Notes: generated by a model not told the origin, from the letters alone. Positions 50,518-61,158 are shown, counted from the first letter of the stretch. The stretch: 64,000 nucleotides of DNA from CAVTWH01 sp963738365 (GCA_963738365.1 CAVTWH010000007.1:558001-622000), one strand, 5' to 3'. A program made the numbers and translations.

Positions 50518-51680
50518 TTAACGGAGTCCTCCGATGCGGGCGAGCGGCTGACCCGGGGCGACCGGGTCGTCGTGCTGGGCCAGCCACTCGGTGAGCAGCC
50601 CGGCCCCGTGGGCGGTCACCTCGACGGGACCCTGGCTGGTGGTGATGTGCCCGATGACCTGACCGGTACGCAACGGTGCGCCCTCGTCGAGCCCGTCGGT
50701 GGGCTGAAGTTGCCGGCGCTCGCGGCCACCACGACCCGCGCCGACGCTTCGGGTTCGCCGGTGGGGGCGCCCCCGTGCCGGGCGAACAGGTCCCGGGCGG
50801 CGGCCAGGTCGTCCGGCGTGTTCAGGGTGACGATCTCGACGCCCTGCATGGCCCGCTTGGCCAGCCCGGCCAGGGTACCGGCCGGGGGCAGCTCGACGAT
50901 CGCGGTGACGCCCAGCCGCAGCAGCTCCTGCATGCACAGGTCCCAGCGCACCGGCGCGGTGACCTGGCGGACCAGCCGGGCAGAGCAGCTCCCTGCCGGT
51001 GCCGACAGCGGTCCCGTCCAAGTTGGACAGCAGGATCCGGTCGGGGTCCGCCGGGGCGATGCCGGCCGCCACGGCGGCCAGTGCCCGCTCGGCCGGCGCC
51101 ATGTACGGCGTGTGGAACGCGCCGGCCACCTGCAGCTTGACGATCTTCACCTTCGGCCGGCGGTTCGGCGGCGAACTTGTCCAGCGCGCTCGACCGCCCC
51201 GGCGACCACGATCTGCCCGGCGCCGTTGCGGTTGGCGGGGTGCAGGCCGGCGGCTTCGATGGCGGCCAGCACCTCGGTCTCCTCGCCACCCAGGACGGCG
51301 GCCATGCTGGTCGGCTCGTACGCGCAGGCGGCGGCCATCTCCCGACCGCGCAGGGCGGCCAGGGCGATCGCCGTCTCCGGGTTCAGTACCCCGGCCAGGG
51401 CGGCGGCGCTCAGCTCGCCGACGCTGTGCCCGGCCAGCGCGCCCGCGTCGTCCAGCGGCAGCTGGCCGGCGGCGAGCAGGGCGGCGGCGACCAGCAGGGG
51501 CTGGGTCTTCGTGGTGTCCCGGATCTCGTCGGCGTCGGCTGCGGTACCCAGGTGGATCAGGTCCACTCCGGCCAGGGTGGACCACCAGCGCAGCCGGGCG
51601 CTCGCCCCGGGCAGGTCCAGCCAGGGTGCGAGGAAGCCGGGCTTCTGCGAACCCTGTCCAGGGGCGAGTACGGCGAGCAC
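50518..51680 (-). CDS. fabD: Malonyl-CoA:ACP transacylase with C-terminal biotinyl/lipoyl-like domain (frameshifted)
   Basis: About 387 residues, against roughly 310 for ordinary FabD. The core has LAVLAPGQGSQKPGFLAPWL, the nucleophile Ser in ALAGHSVGELSAAAL, and GAFHTPYMAPAERAL with the catalytic His. Residues ~305-387 add a segment (RTGQVIGHITTSQGPVEV, AHGAGLLTEWLAQHDDPV, PGQPLARIGGL) with the spacing of a biotinyl/lipoyl barrel but no modifiable Lys. Frame breaks lie near 51170, 50985 and 50715. The start is GTG 51680 (GGGAGAG). It is the first gene of the fab operon behind fasR. Confidence 0.85.
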
Positions 51681-51833
51681 GTCTCGACTCTCCCGGACGC
51701 AGGGGGGTTGACGAGCTGTCGCCATGCACCAAACCCGACGACAGGATTTGTAGGATCCCTCTAATCGGCAGCGAACGGCCGGCCCTGTGGCTACCCTGTG
51801 TGACACCGGACCGGTTTGCCCGCGGCCGGGGTG
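51681..51833 (-). promoter_or_regulatory. fabD operon promoter region
   Basis: The 153-bp gap between fasR and fabD. An AT-richer stretch around 51740-51770 reads GATTAGAGGGATCCTACAAA on the coding strand and contains a plausible TACAAA -10. In S. coelicolor FasR binds upstream of the fabDHPF operon, so an equivalent site is expected here, but I cannot point to its exact bases. Confidence 0.45.
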
Positions 51834-53054
51834 TCAGCAGCAGCTCAACCGAGCTACCGAAGACCCTGACTGGGCGGCCGTCGGGTCCAGCCGGCCGAGG
51901 GTCAGCGCGATCCGCAGGGCGTAACGCGTCCCGCGGCGAGAACGGCGTGAGCCCGGTCACCTCGGCGACCTTGCGCAGCCGGTACCGGACCGTGTTGGGG
52001 TGGACGAACAGCTCCCGGGCGGCGCTCTCCAGCACCCCGCCGGCGGCGAAGAAGGCGTCCAGGGTCTCCAGCAGCTCGCCGCCGGCCCGGTGCAGCGATG
52101 CCGTAGACGTCCTGGCGCAGGATGCCGGCGGGCCTCCGGGTCGCCGGCCAGCGCCCGTTCGGGCAGCAGGTCCCGGGCGGCCACCGGGCGCGGCGCGCCG
52201 GGCCAGGCGTGCGCCGCCCGGAAACCGGCCATCGCGGCCCGGGCCGACTCGGTCGCCTCGTCGAGCCGGGGTACCGCCGGCCCGACCACCACCGGCCCGT
52301 CGCCGAACGCGGCCAGCAGCTTCTCGGTCACCGCCAGCGGGTCGGCCGCGCCGCCGAGCACCACCACCAGCCGGTCGCCGTGCACGCCGCCGAGCACGTC
52401 GACGCCGATCCGGCGGGCGGCCCGGTACACGGTGTGCACCACCGCGGCGGCCTCGCCGCCCGGGGAGCGCGCCCACCGCCACCGCCACCGGCGGCGCGTC
52501 CGTCCAGCCCAGCGCGGCGGCCCGGCTGGCCAGCACGTCCGAGGAGTCGCCGCGCAGCAGCGCGTCGACCAGCAGGGCCTGCAGCCGGGCGTCCCAGGCG
52601 CCGCGGGTCTCGGCGGCGCGGGCGTAGACCCGGGCGGCGGAGAAGGCGACCTCGCGGGAGTAGGTGAGCACCGCCTCCCGCAGGTCCGCCTCCTCGCCGG
52701 GGGCGGCCAGGTGCGGGACCTGCTCCTCGACCACGTCGATGGTGACCTTGATCAGCTGCACCGTCTGCTGCAGGTTGAGCGTACGGGCCAGGGCGCGGGG
52801 CGCGGCGTCGAAGATCTCGTCGGAGAGCTCCTGGTCGCTGCCGCGCGTTGCGCAGCCACTCGACCAGCGACCGGACGCCGGCCTGGGCCACCAGCATCAC
52901 CCAGGCGCGCTGGTCGGCCGGCACCTCCCGGAACCAGGGCAGCACCTCGTCCATCCGGGCCACGCTGGCGGTGGCCAGCGCCCCGGCGGACCGCTCGATG
53001 CGGCGCAGGGTCGCGCTCAGCTGCCTGGCCGGCCATGCGGCGCCAGCGTGACAT
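51834..53054 (-). CDS. fasR: FasR-like PucR-family regulator of fatty acid synthesis (frameshifted)
   Basis: About 406 residues on reconstruction. The N-terminal helical part has LSATLRRIERSAGALATA and ARMDEVLPWFREVPADQRAW. The middle GGDEF-like segment has VYRAARRIGVDVLGGVHGDR. The C-terminal PucR HTH is ELFVHPNTVRYRLRKVAEVT, ending near LRIALTLGRLDPTAAQSG. At least five frame breaks occur (near 53035, 52855, 52470, 52120, 51925). The same order, regulator-fabD-fabH-acpP-fabF, is found in S. coelicolor, where FasR (SCO2386) activates the operon; the name is by synteny and domain match. Confidence 0.85.
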
Positions 53055-53105
53055 CGCCTGACCACCGGGCGCGGCCGGCGGCCGGCTGTCCGGTCCGGGC
53101 CGGGC

Positions 53106-53837
53106 TCAGGCGGCCATACGGCGGCGGTACCGGGGCGGCTGAACCGGGCGCGCGGCGAACAGCAGCAGCAGCACTCCGACCGCGGTGGCAGGCTGCTGAG
53201 CAGGGCGGTCCGCAGCGGACGCAGCTCGTTGCTTGAGCTTGATCCGGGCCACGTCTCGGCGCTGACGTCGCCGCCCTGCAGGCCGGCCTGGTCCAGGCCG
53301 GCGAGGTCGGCGCCGGTGTCGGGCAGCGGGACCCCGGCCGCGCGCAGCACCTCGGGGAGCGGAAATCGAGGCGTAGAACCAGGCGTCTGGTCATGGCCCT
53401 GCGGCTGGGCGGCCGGACGGAACGCCCGCGGGCCGCCCGGCGCCGGCCGGGTAGAGGTCGTAGACCTGGGCGGCGGCGCGCGTCGGCGCTAAGCATGACC
53501 GTGTACTTGCTGCCGAGCTTCGACGGGTCGATGGCCATCGGGGTGCCCACGGCTGCCCGGCCATCCAGGCGAGCTGCTCGCAGCAGCGCGTTGAACAGGT
53601 CCCGTGCTTGCCGCACTGGGGACAGCGATGGGCGCGGCGGTCGCCGCCGGCGATGGTGAGAGCGTCGGTTGCCCGCCGCTGCGCCGGCGGACCGGTCGCC
53701 AGGAGCGCCGTCACCACGATCCCGAGCGCCGCGGCGGCGACCGCCGCGCGACGCAGTGCCCGCGAGCGCAGCGTGGACCGGCCGCGACGGCGCGGCGCGG
53801 CAGTGCCGGTCAGGGGATCGGTCGGGACGTTGGTCAT
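53106..53837 (-). CDS. Putative membrane protein, heavily frameshifted, unknown
   Basis: ATG 53837 opens MTNVPTDPLTGTAAPRRRGR and a membrane segment (RAAVAAAALGIVVTALLAT). Further coding-like pieces are scattered over three frames: ARDLFNALLRAARLDG, MAIDPSKLGSKYTVMLSADA, EVLRAAGVPLPDTGADLAGL, and a C-terminal hydrophobic run VGVLLLLFAARPVQPP ending RYRRRMAA with TGA at 53106-53108. Together they give about 244 residues with a span at each end. I do not recognise the family. The density of frame breaks makes the protein sequence unreliable; a decayed gene is a real alternative. Confidence 0.45.
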
Positions 53838-53932
53838 GGACACCTCGGGGGGGCGGTGCCACTGCATCGGCCGGGGACAGCGACGTACGCCGCGGTCGAC
53901 GGCCAACGAGGGGGTTCGCCGTCAATGATCCC

Positions 53933-55425
53933 CTATAACTCGACGATTTCGCTGCCCCGTCGAGACTTCGCGGATGTCACGGTCGCGGCAACTTTCCGGC
54001 CGCGACCGGCGTCGTCTCCATCGGCCAGTCGGTTCAGCGCCGCGCCCAGCCGCTCCACTGTACGCTCCCGGCCCAGCACCGCCAGCGACTCGAACAACGG
54101 CAATCCGACTGTACGCCCGGTCACCGCCACCCGTACCGGCGCCTGGGCCTTGCCCAGCTTCAGGCCGCGCTGCGCACCGGCAGCCTCCACAGTGGACTTC
54201 AGCGTCTCGGCGTCCCAGCTGGACACCGCGCGAAGGCGGCGGACACCGCGCGCAGCAGGTCGCCGGCGTCGCCGGTCATCGTCTTGTCCCAGGCCAGCGG
54301 GTCGAGCGCCGGCTCGGCGAGGAACAGCGAAGTCGACGTACCCGACGATCTCGGAGAGCAGCGCGATGCGGGTCTGCGCCAGCGGGGCCAACGCCGCGAA
54401 GGTCTTCTCGTCGAAGTCGGCCGGCGCCCAGCGGTGCCGGGATGTCGCGCGGTCAGCCACGGCTGCGCAGGCGGCCGACGAACTCCTCCACCGACAGCGC
54501 CCGGATGTACTCGCCGTTGAAGGCCCGCAGCTTCTTCTCGTCGAAGAAGGCGGGCGAGGGGTTGACCTGCTCCAGCCGGAACTCCTCCTCGATCACCGAC
54601 CAGGGCACGATCTCCCGGTCGCCGCTGGGCGCCCAGCCCAGCAGCATGAGGTAGTTCTTCATCGCCGTCGGCCAGATAGCCCTCGGCGCGGTAGTCCTCC
54701 AGCGCCACCTTGTCGCGCCGCTTGGACAGCTTCTGGCGCTTCTCGTTGACCACCACCGGGACGTGCGCCCAGATCGGCGGGGTGTTGCCCAGCGCCTCCC
54801 AGAGCAACTGCTGCTTGGGCGTGTTGGGCAGGTGCTCCTCGGCGCGGATCACGTGGGTGATCCCCATGGTGGCGTCGTCGACGACGTTGGCCAGCAGGAA
54901 CACCGCCGACCCGTCGGCCCGGGCGATGACGAAGTCCTCGATCAGCTTGTTCTCGAAGGTCGGGGTGCCGCGGATCAGGTCGACCACCACGGTCTCGCCC
55001 TCGTCGGGGGTACGGAAGCGTAGCGCCCGACCCTCGCCCGGGCCGAGGTCGCGGTCCCGGCAGAAGCCGTCGTAGCCGGTGTGCTTGTTGCCGGTACGGG
55101 CCTGCACGTCGTCGCGGGTGCAGTCGCAGTAGTAGGCGCGGCCGGCGGCGTGCAGCCGGGCGGCGGCCGCCCGGTGGGCGTCGGCGTAGGCCGACTGGAA
55201 CAGCGGGCCCTCGTAGCTGCCCCGCTCGATGCCGATCCAGTCCAGCGCCGAGAGGATGCCCTCGGTCCACTCCGGGCGGTTGCGGGCGGCGTCGGTGTCC
55301 TCGATGCGCAGCACGAAGGCGCCGCCGTGCTGCTTGGCGTAGATCCAGTTCTGCAGCGCCGACCGGGCGCCGCCGACGTGGAACATACCGGTGGGGGATG
55401 GGGCAAACCGCACTCGTACCGTCAC
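53933..55425 (-). CDS. gltX: Glutamyl-tRNA synthetase (frameshifted)
   Basis: A class I aminoacyl-tRNA synthetase, about 495 residues on reconstruction. The HIGH-type motif is FAPSPTGMFHVGGARSAL and the KMSKS equivalent is EKRQKLSKRRDKVALEDY. Substrate-binding YYCDCTRDDVQ and DDATMGITHVIRAEEHLPN are in place. Frame breaks occur near 54668 (one extra G; repair gives GYLADAMKNYLMLLGW), 54460, 54330 and 54230. The C-terminal anticodon-binding part ends SAKSRRGSEIVEL. An essential single-copy gene with four breaks is strong evidence for sequencing indels. It is divergent from the L,D-transpeptidase gene. Confidence 0.93.
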
Positions 55426-55611
55426 GTCTCCAATCTAGAGGTGCTGCGTCCCACGGTGACCACCAGGCTTCCGGTGCCCCCCGACGGTTGCCCGCATCGG
55501 CTACTTTTGGCTGCGCGATCGGCAACCGTGTCCCGGCGTACCCCCTGGTTCGAGCCGATCGGACTTTCCCACCCCCGCCCCTCTTCAGTAGCCTTCCGGC
55601 CGGGAGGAACC

Positions 55612-56859
55612 ATGAACCGTCGTACCGTGCTCGCCGGCGCCACCACCGTGGCCGCGGGCGCCCTGCTCGCCGGCTGTAAAGACAGCGGCCCGACCGCGTC
55701 CTCGTGGAATTCGCCGGGCGCCTCCGGCTCGCCGGGCAGCGGCACCAGCAGTGGGGCCGCCGCTTCGGCGGCCACGGTCACCATCGCGCCGGCCAGCAAC
55801 GCCACCGGCGTCTCCCCGGCCTCCGGCGTGGTGGTCACGGCGGAGAACGCGACCGTGCAGAGCGTGACCGTCACCGGCGGTGGCAAGACCGTCGCGGGCG
55901 CCCCCGACGCCGCGAACAAGGTGTGGCGGAGCACCGGCCCGCTGGCCTTCAACCAGACGTACACGGTGACCGCCGTGGTGGTGGACGCGGCCGGCAAGCA
56001 GGTCCAGCAGACTGCGACCTTCACCACAGTGAAGCCGACCAGCACGGTGAACGCCACCTTCCAGGCCAACGCCCTGACCGCGCTGAAGAACGGCGGCACC
56101 TACGGCGTCGGCCAGCCGATCATCCTGCACCTGTCCAAGGCGCCCTCGGACCGGGCGGCCGTGGTCAAGGCGCTGTCGGTCACCACCGAGCCGGCCGTCG
56201 AGGGGCGCTGGCACTGGGTCGACAACCAGAACCTGCAGTACCGCCCGGAGAAGTACTGGCCGGCCGGCACGAAGATCACCGTCCAGGCCGACCTGCTCGG
56301 CGTGGCCTACGGCAAGGGCGCCTTCGGCGCCGGCAACGCCTCGGTCAACGTCACCATCGGCAAGTCCAAGATCGCCAAGGCGGACGACGCCACCCACCAC
56401 ATGAAGATCTACGTCGACGGCGTCGAAGTGAAGGACTTCCCGATCAGCATGGGTCGCGGCGGCCAGACCAAGACCACCGACGGCAAGACCATCGACTTCT
56501 TCACCCGCTCCGGCGTGCACGTGGTGATGACCAAGGAACTCACCCACCGGATGACCTCGTCCAGCTACGGCGTCGGCCCGGAGAACCCGAACTACTACGA
56601 CGAGATCGTCGAGCTGTGCTGCCGCATCTCCTACAGCGGCGAGTTCGTCCACGCCGCCCCGTGGAGCGTGGCCGACCAGGGCAAGCGCGACGTCTCGCAC
56701 GGCTGCGTGAACATCTCCAAGGCCAACGCCCAGTGGTTCTATGACAACTTCAGCGTCGGCGACGTGGTGGAGATCATCGGCACCCCCCGGCAGCTGCCGC
56801 TCTACGACGGCGTCGGCGGCTGGGACGTGCCGTGGAGCCAGTGGGGCGCCACCACCTGA
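55612..56859 (+). CDS. L,D-transpeptidase lipoprotein
   Basis: 415 residues. The signal MNRRTVLAG...LLAGC combines a twin-arginine-like pair with a lipobox. Two Ig-like domains follow (SPASGVVVTAENATVQSVTV, then VKALSVTTEPAVEGRWHWVD), and the YkuD catalytic domain has HMKIYVDGVEVKDFPISMGR and the catalytic VSHGCVNISKANAQWFYDN with His and Cys. It makes 3-3 peptidoglycan cross-links, as LdtMt2 does. GGGAGGA precedes ATG 55612. It is intact. Confidence 0.95.
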   Translation: MNRRTVLAGATTVAAGALLAGCKDSGPTASSWNSPGASGSPGSGTSSGAAASAATVTIAPASNATGVSPASGVVVTAENATVQSVTVTGGGKTVAGAPDAANKVWRSTGPLAFNQTYTVTAVVVDAAGKQVQQTATFTTVKPTSTVNATFQANALTALKNGGTYGVGQPIILHLSKAPSDRAAVVKALSVTTEPAVEGRWHWVDNQNLQYRPEKYWPAGTKITVQADLLGVAYGKGAFGAGNASVNVTIGKSKIAKADDATHHMKIYVDGVEVKDFPISMGRGGQTKTTDGKTIDFFTRSGVHVVMTKELTHRMTSSSYGVGPENPNYYDEIVELCCRISYSGEFVHAAPWSVADQGKRDVSHGCVNISKANAQWFYDNFSVGDVVEIIGTPRQLPLYDGVGGWDVPWSQWGATT

Positions 56860-56878
56860 TCGGTGCCCACCCGGGCAG

Positions 56879-57412
56879 TCAGGTGCGCAGCACCGTCCGG
56901 TCCACCCGGGCCCGCCACCGGCCGTCGCCGGCCGGGCGCCCGTGCAGCGCGGCCAGCGCGGCGACGGTACCGCCGACCAGCGCGGCCCAGTCGTAGCGGC
57001 GTACCGGGGCGTACCGGACCACCCCGGCGCTCACCTCCGGGACGCCCTTGAGCATGAGGAACGCCTGCCCCGCCGAGCGGCTCGCGGCCCAGCCCGGCAT
57101 CCGCGGCACCCGGTGCGCCGCGCCCGCCCCCAGGCTGGTCACCAGCTGTACGTGGAACGGGTAGCTGACCTCGCCACCGGCCTTGGTCACCACGATCCGG
57201 GCATGGTCGCCGACGTCCCCGCCGCCGAAGAGTCCAGCCAGCCAGCCCGGCCGGGGCGGCTCGACCACGACCTCCACCCCGTACCCGTGCACCCCCGGGT
57301 CACCCGCGTCCGCGACAGCGCGGACCGCCTCGATGACCGCACCGGCGTCACCCAGGTCGAAGCCGATCCACTCGCCGCCGTCCGCCGACACCGGCACATC
57401 GTGCCACCCCAC
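56879..57412 (-). CDS. Hypothetical protein
   Basis: 177 residues from GTG 57412; GTG 57397 is an alternative. Coding-like features are WIGFDLGDAGAVIEAVRAV, VHGYGVEVVVEPPRPGWLAG and HARIVVTKAGGEVSYPFHVQ. No signal peptide or clear membrane span. The family is not recognised. A G-rich tract with strong quadruplex potential lies immediately upstream on its coding strand. It ends 19 bp from the L,D-transpeptidase stop and converges on it. Confidence 0.6.
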   Translation of the reverse strand: MGWHDVPVSADGGEWIGFDLGDAGAVIEAVRAVADAGDPGVHGYGVEVVVEPPRPGWLAGLFGGGDVGDHARIVVTKAGGEVSYPFHVQLVTSLGAGAAHRVPRMPGWAASRSAGQAFLMLKGVPEVSAGVVRYAPVRRYDWAALVGGTVAALAALHGRPAGDGRWRARVDRTVLRT

Positions 57413-57438
57413 CCCCGCTCCGCCCAGCTCCCCGCAGC

Positions 57439-57501
57439 AACCCGACCGTCCCGCCCACACCCGACCCGACCCCAACCCCACCAGCCCACCCCACTCCCTC
57501 C
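57439..57501 (-). other. Guanine-quadruplex-prone tract on the minus strand
   Basis: Read on the minus strand, the stretch contains about ten runs of three or four G separated by one to four bases (for example GGGTCGGGTCGGGTGTGGG). The plus strand is correspondingly almost pure C with A. It lies in the 5' region of the 177-residue protein gene and 100 bp downstream of the aceE terminator. Confidence 0.7.
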
Positions 57502-57603
57502 GCCGGCCCGGCACCTGGGGGCAGGTGGCTGTTGTTGCTGTTATGCGGCCTGGGTTGACAGCGGAAAGTGCGCGCTGTCGCCGGGTGGGACTGTCGCGGA
57601 GTG

Positions 57604-57642
57604 CACAGGTGCCCCGGAGCCGGAGGCTTCGGGGCACCTGTG
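57604..57642. terminator. aceE terminator hairpin
   Basis: An 18-bp stem with one G-T pair, CACAGGTGCCCCGGAGCC (57604-57621) with GGCTTCGGGGCACCTGTG (57625-57642), and a 3-nt loop. It begins 15 bp after the aceE stop on the minus strand. Confidence 0.85.
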
Positions 57643-57656
57643 GGTGGCCGGGTGGG

Positions 57657-60402
57657 TCAGGAGTCGCCGCCGGTTTCGCCGACCGGGGCGGCGCTGACGT
57701 CGTCGATGGCGTACTTGGCGGCGGCGTCGGCGGGGACGTTGGCCGGTACCTCGCCGCGGCGGGCGAGCTGGCGCAGCGTGGCCACGATGATGTTCTCCGC
57801 GTCGACGTGGAAGTGGCGGCGTAGCGCGTGCCGGGTGTCGGACATGCCGAAGCCGTCGGTACCCAGGGACGTGTAGTCCGTGGGTACCCAGCGGGAGATG
57901 AGGTCGGGGACGGCCCGCATGTAGTCGCTGACCGCGACCACCGGGCCTCCCGTGTCGGCCAGCTTCGGCCGTCACGTACGGCACCCGCTCCTGCTCGCCC
58001 GGGTGCAGGAGGTTGTACTCCTCGACCGCTACGGCGTCGCGGCGCAGCTCGGTCCACGAGGTCGCCGACCAGACGTCGGCGGCCACGCCCCAGTCCTGGG
58101 CGAGCAGCTCCTGGGCCTTGAGCGCCCAGCCCAGGCCGGTACCGGAGGCGAGGATCTGCGCCTTCGGCGCCCCGTCGCCCAGGGTGGGCGCGGGGGAGTA
58201 CCGGTAGAGGCCCTTGAGCAGGCCGTCCACGTCGACGTCGGCCGGCTCGGCGGGCTGCTGGATCGGCTCGTTGTAGAGGGTCAGGTAGTAGTAGATGTTC
58301 TCCGGGTTCTCGCCGAACATGCGGCGCAGGCCGTCCCCGACGATGTAGGCGATCTCGAAGGCGTACGCCGGGTCATAGGTGATCACCGCCGGGTTGGTGG
58401 CGGCGATGAGGATGGAGTGCCCGTCCTCGTGCTGCAGCCCCTCGCCGTTGAGCGTGGTACGCCCGGCCGTGGCGCCGAGCAGGAAGCCGCGCGCCATCTG
58501 GTCGGCGGCCGCCCACAGGGCGTCGGCGGTGCGCTGGAAGCCGAACATCGAGTAGAAGATGTACAGCGGGATCATCGGCTCGGCGTGGGTGGCGTAGGAG
58601 GTGCCGGCCGCCGTGAACGAGGCCACCGAACCGGCTTCGTTGATGCCCTCGTGCAGGATCTGGCCGCTGGTCGACTCCCGGTAGGACAGGAACAGCTCCC
58701 GGTCGACCGGGGTGTAGTTCTGCCCGTGCGGCGAGTAGATCTTGGCGGTCGGGAACAGCGAGTCCATCCCGAAGGTACGCGCCTCGTCGGGGATGATCGG
58801 CACCCAGCGCTTGCCGAACTCCTTGTCCCGCATCAGGTCCTTGAGCAGCCGGACGAACGCCATGGTGGTGGCGATCTTCTGCTTGCCGGAGCCCTTCTTG
58901 ACGTCGGCGTACGCCGCCTCGCCGGGCAGCCCCAGCGGGATGGTGGTGGTCCGCCGGCTGGGCAGGAAGCCGCCCAGGACGCGGCGGCGCTCCTGCAGGT
59001 ACTCGGTCTCGGGGCTGTCGGGGGCCGGCTTGTAGTAGGGCGGGAGGTAGTGGTTCTCCTCCAGCTTGCTGTCCGGGATGTCCAGGTAGAGGCGGTCCCG
59101 GAAGCCCTTGAGGTCGTCCAGGGTGAGCTTCTTCATCTGGTGGGTGGCGTTGCGGCCCTCGAAGTGCGAGCCGAGCGTCCAGCCCTTGACCGTCTTGGCC
59201 AGGATCACCGTGGGCTGGCCGGTGTGCTCGGTGGCCGCCTTGTACGCCGCGTAGAGCTTGCGGTAGTCGTGGCCGCCGCGCTTGAGGTTCCAGATCTCGT
59301 CGTCCGAGTAGCCCTCGACCATCTTGCGGGTGCGCGGGTCGCGCCCGAAGAAGTGTTCCCGCACGTACGCCCCGGACTCGGCCTTGTAGGTCTGGTAGTC
59401 GCCGTCGGGGGTGACGTTCATGAGGTTGACCAGGGCGCCGTCGGTGTCGGCGGCGAGCAGTGGGTCCCACTCGCGGCCCCAGACCACCTTGATGACGTTC
59501 CAGCCGGCGCCCCGGAAGAACGACTCCAACTGCTGGATGATCTTGCCGTTGCCGCGTACCGGACCGTCCAGGCGCTGCAGGTTGCAGTTGATGACGAAGG
59601 TGAGGTTGTCCAGCTCCTCGCGGGCGGCCAGGCCGATCGCGCCGATCGACTCGGGCTCGTCCATCTCGCCGTCGCCGAGGAACGCCCACACGTGCTGCTG
59701 CGAGGTGTCCTTGATGCCCCGGTTCTGCAGGTACCGGTTGAACCGGGCCTGGTAGACGGCGTTGATGCCGCCCAGCCCCATGGAGACGGTGGGGAACTCC
59801 CAGAAGTCCGGCATCAGCCGCGGGTGCGGGTAGGACGGCAGGCCGTCCGGGGCGTGCGACAGCTCCTGGCGGAACCCGTCGAGCTGGTTCTCGGTGAGCC
59901 GACCCTCCAGGTACGCGCGGGCGTACATGCCGGGCGAGGCGTGCCCCTGGAAGAAGATGTGGTCGCCGCCGCCGGGGTGGCTCTTGCCCCGGAAGAAGTG
60001 GTTGAAGCCGACCTCGTAGAGGCTGGCGGAGCTGGCGTAGGTGGAGATGTGCCCGCCCACGCCGATGCCCGGGCGCTGGGCGCGGTGCACCAGCATGGCG
60101 GCGTTCCACCGGATGTAGGCGCGGATGCGCCGCTCCAGGTTCTCGTCACCGGGGAACCACGGTTCGCGCTCCGGCGGGATGGTGTTGAGGTAGTCGGTCG
60201 TCGTCAGCGGGGGTACCCCGACGTTGCGCTCGCGGGCACGCTCCAGCAGCCGCAGCATGATGTAGCGGGCTCGCTTGGCGCCGCGCTCGTCGATCACGCC
60301 GTCCAGCGACTCGACCCACTCGGTGGTCTCCTCCGGGTCGATGTCCGGCAGCTGGCTGGGTAGGCCGTCGCTGATGACCGGTCGCTTACGTTCCGTGGCC
60401 AC
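57657..60402 (-). CDS. aceE: Pyruvate dehydrogenase E1 component, homodimeric type (one frameshift)
   Basis: About 915 residues, the usual AceE length. It decarboxylates pyruvate with thiamine diphosphate and passes the acetyl group to lipoyl-E2. The ThDP motif is FLGDGEMDEPESIGAIG with the closing VINCNLQRLDGPVRGN. The substrate region is GINEAGSVASFTAAGTSYAT and the C-terminal VPTDYTSLGTDGFGMSDTR is characteristic. The frame is lost near 57960 after QERVPYVTA and regained at MRAVPDLISRWVP; one missing or extra base suffices. The start is GTG 60402 with AAGGAAA. No E2 gene is nearby. Confidence 0.94.
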
Positions 60403-60648
60403 AGGCTTTTCCTTAGGTGTATGACCGATGTCTCCCTAGCTATCCTGCCGCGCCGGGGCGGTCCAGTCACACCGACCCGGCACCAACTGTCACGTCGGAC
60501 ACCTACCTGCCAGTAGCCTTTCGCCGGCGTGACCTGTGTGATCTCGGCCAAACGGGCGTTCAGGAGCGGTTGCCGACCGGCCGGTCGGACTGACCGGATT
60601 CGCCGGACCGGCCCGGCCACCGACGGGGCGCGCTGGCAGGATGCCGGC

Positions 60649-61053
60649 ATGGAGAGCGAACTGCTGACCGTGCGTACCGGCGCCCGGCCGACCGTGGTGG
60701 ACCTGACCCGGCAGGCGGCCGCGTTCGTCGTCGACCGGGGCGACGGCCTGCTCAACGTCTTCGTCCCGCACGCCACCGCCGGGGTGGCGATCCTGGAGAC
60801 CGGCGCCAGCTCCGACGACGACCTGCTGCGGGCACTGGCCGACCTGCTGCCGGCCGACGACCGGTGGCGGCACCGGCACGGCTCGCCCGGTCACGGCCGC
60901 GACCATGTGCTGCCGGCGTTCATCGCGCCGTACGCCACGGTGCCGGTCCTCGGCGGCCAGCTGATGCTCGGTACCTGGCAGTCCATCTGCCTGGTCGACC
61001 CCAACGGCGACAACCCCAGCCGGCAGGTCCGGCTCTCCTTCCTGGCCGGCTGA
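60649..61053 (+). CDS. YjbQ/UPF0047 family protein
   Basis: 134 residues of the YjbQ fold, with GLLNVFVPHATAGVAILETG, HRHGSPGHGRDHVLPAFIAP and GGQLMLGTWQSICLVD. The conserved His/Asp set is intact. E. coli YjbQ has weak thiamine-phosphate synthase activity; the true role is unsettled. ATG 60649 is chosen over an upstream GTG at 60529 because conservation begins here. It is followed by an octanucleotide repeat array and a terminator. Confidence 0.88.
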   Translation: MESELLTVRTGARPTVVDLTRQAAAFVVDRGDGLLNVFVPHATAGVAILETGASSDDDLLRALADLLPADDRWRHRHGSPGHGRDHVLPAFIAPYATVPVLGGQLMLGTWQSICLVDPNGDNPSRQVRLSFLAG

Positions 61054-61055
61054 TC

Positions 61056-61151
61056 TCGCTGGCTCGCTGGCTCGCTGGCTCGCTGGCTCGCTGGCCGGGT
61101 GGCCGGGTGGCCCGGTGGCCCGGTGGCCCGGTGGCCCGGTGGCCCGGTGGC
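61056..61151. repeat. Octanucleotide array, exactly twelve 8-bp units
   Basis: 96 bases resolve into 5 x TCGCTGGC, 2 x CGGGTGGC and 5 x CCGGTGGC without interruption, beginning 2 bp after the YjbQ stop. The stepwise unit change suggests slippage-driven growth with local homogenisation. It is in a noncoding convergent spacer. Confidence 0.9.
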
Positions 61152-61158
61152 AGACGGG

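Noticed and set aside
57952..60363. 803-codon open frame opposite aceE
   Set aside because: Antisense shadow of the pyruvate dehydrogenase gene.
61056..61151. CRISPR-like array
   Set aside because: Units are 8 bp and contiguous, with no spacers and no cas genes.
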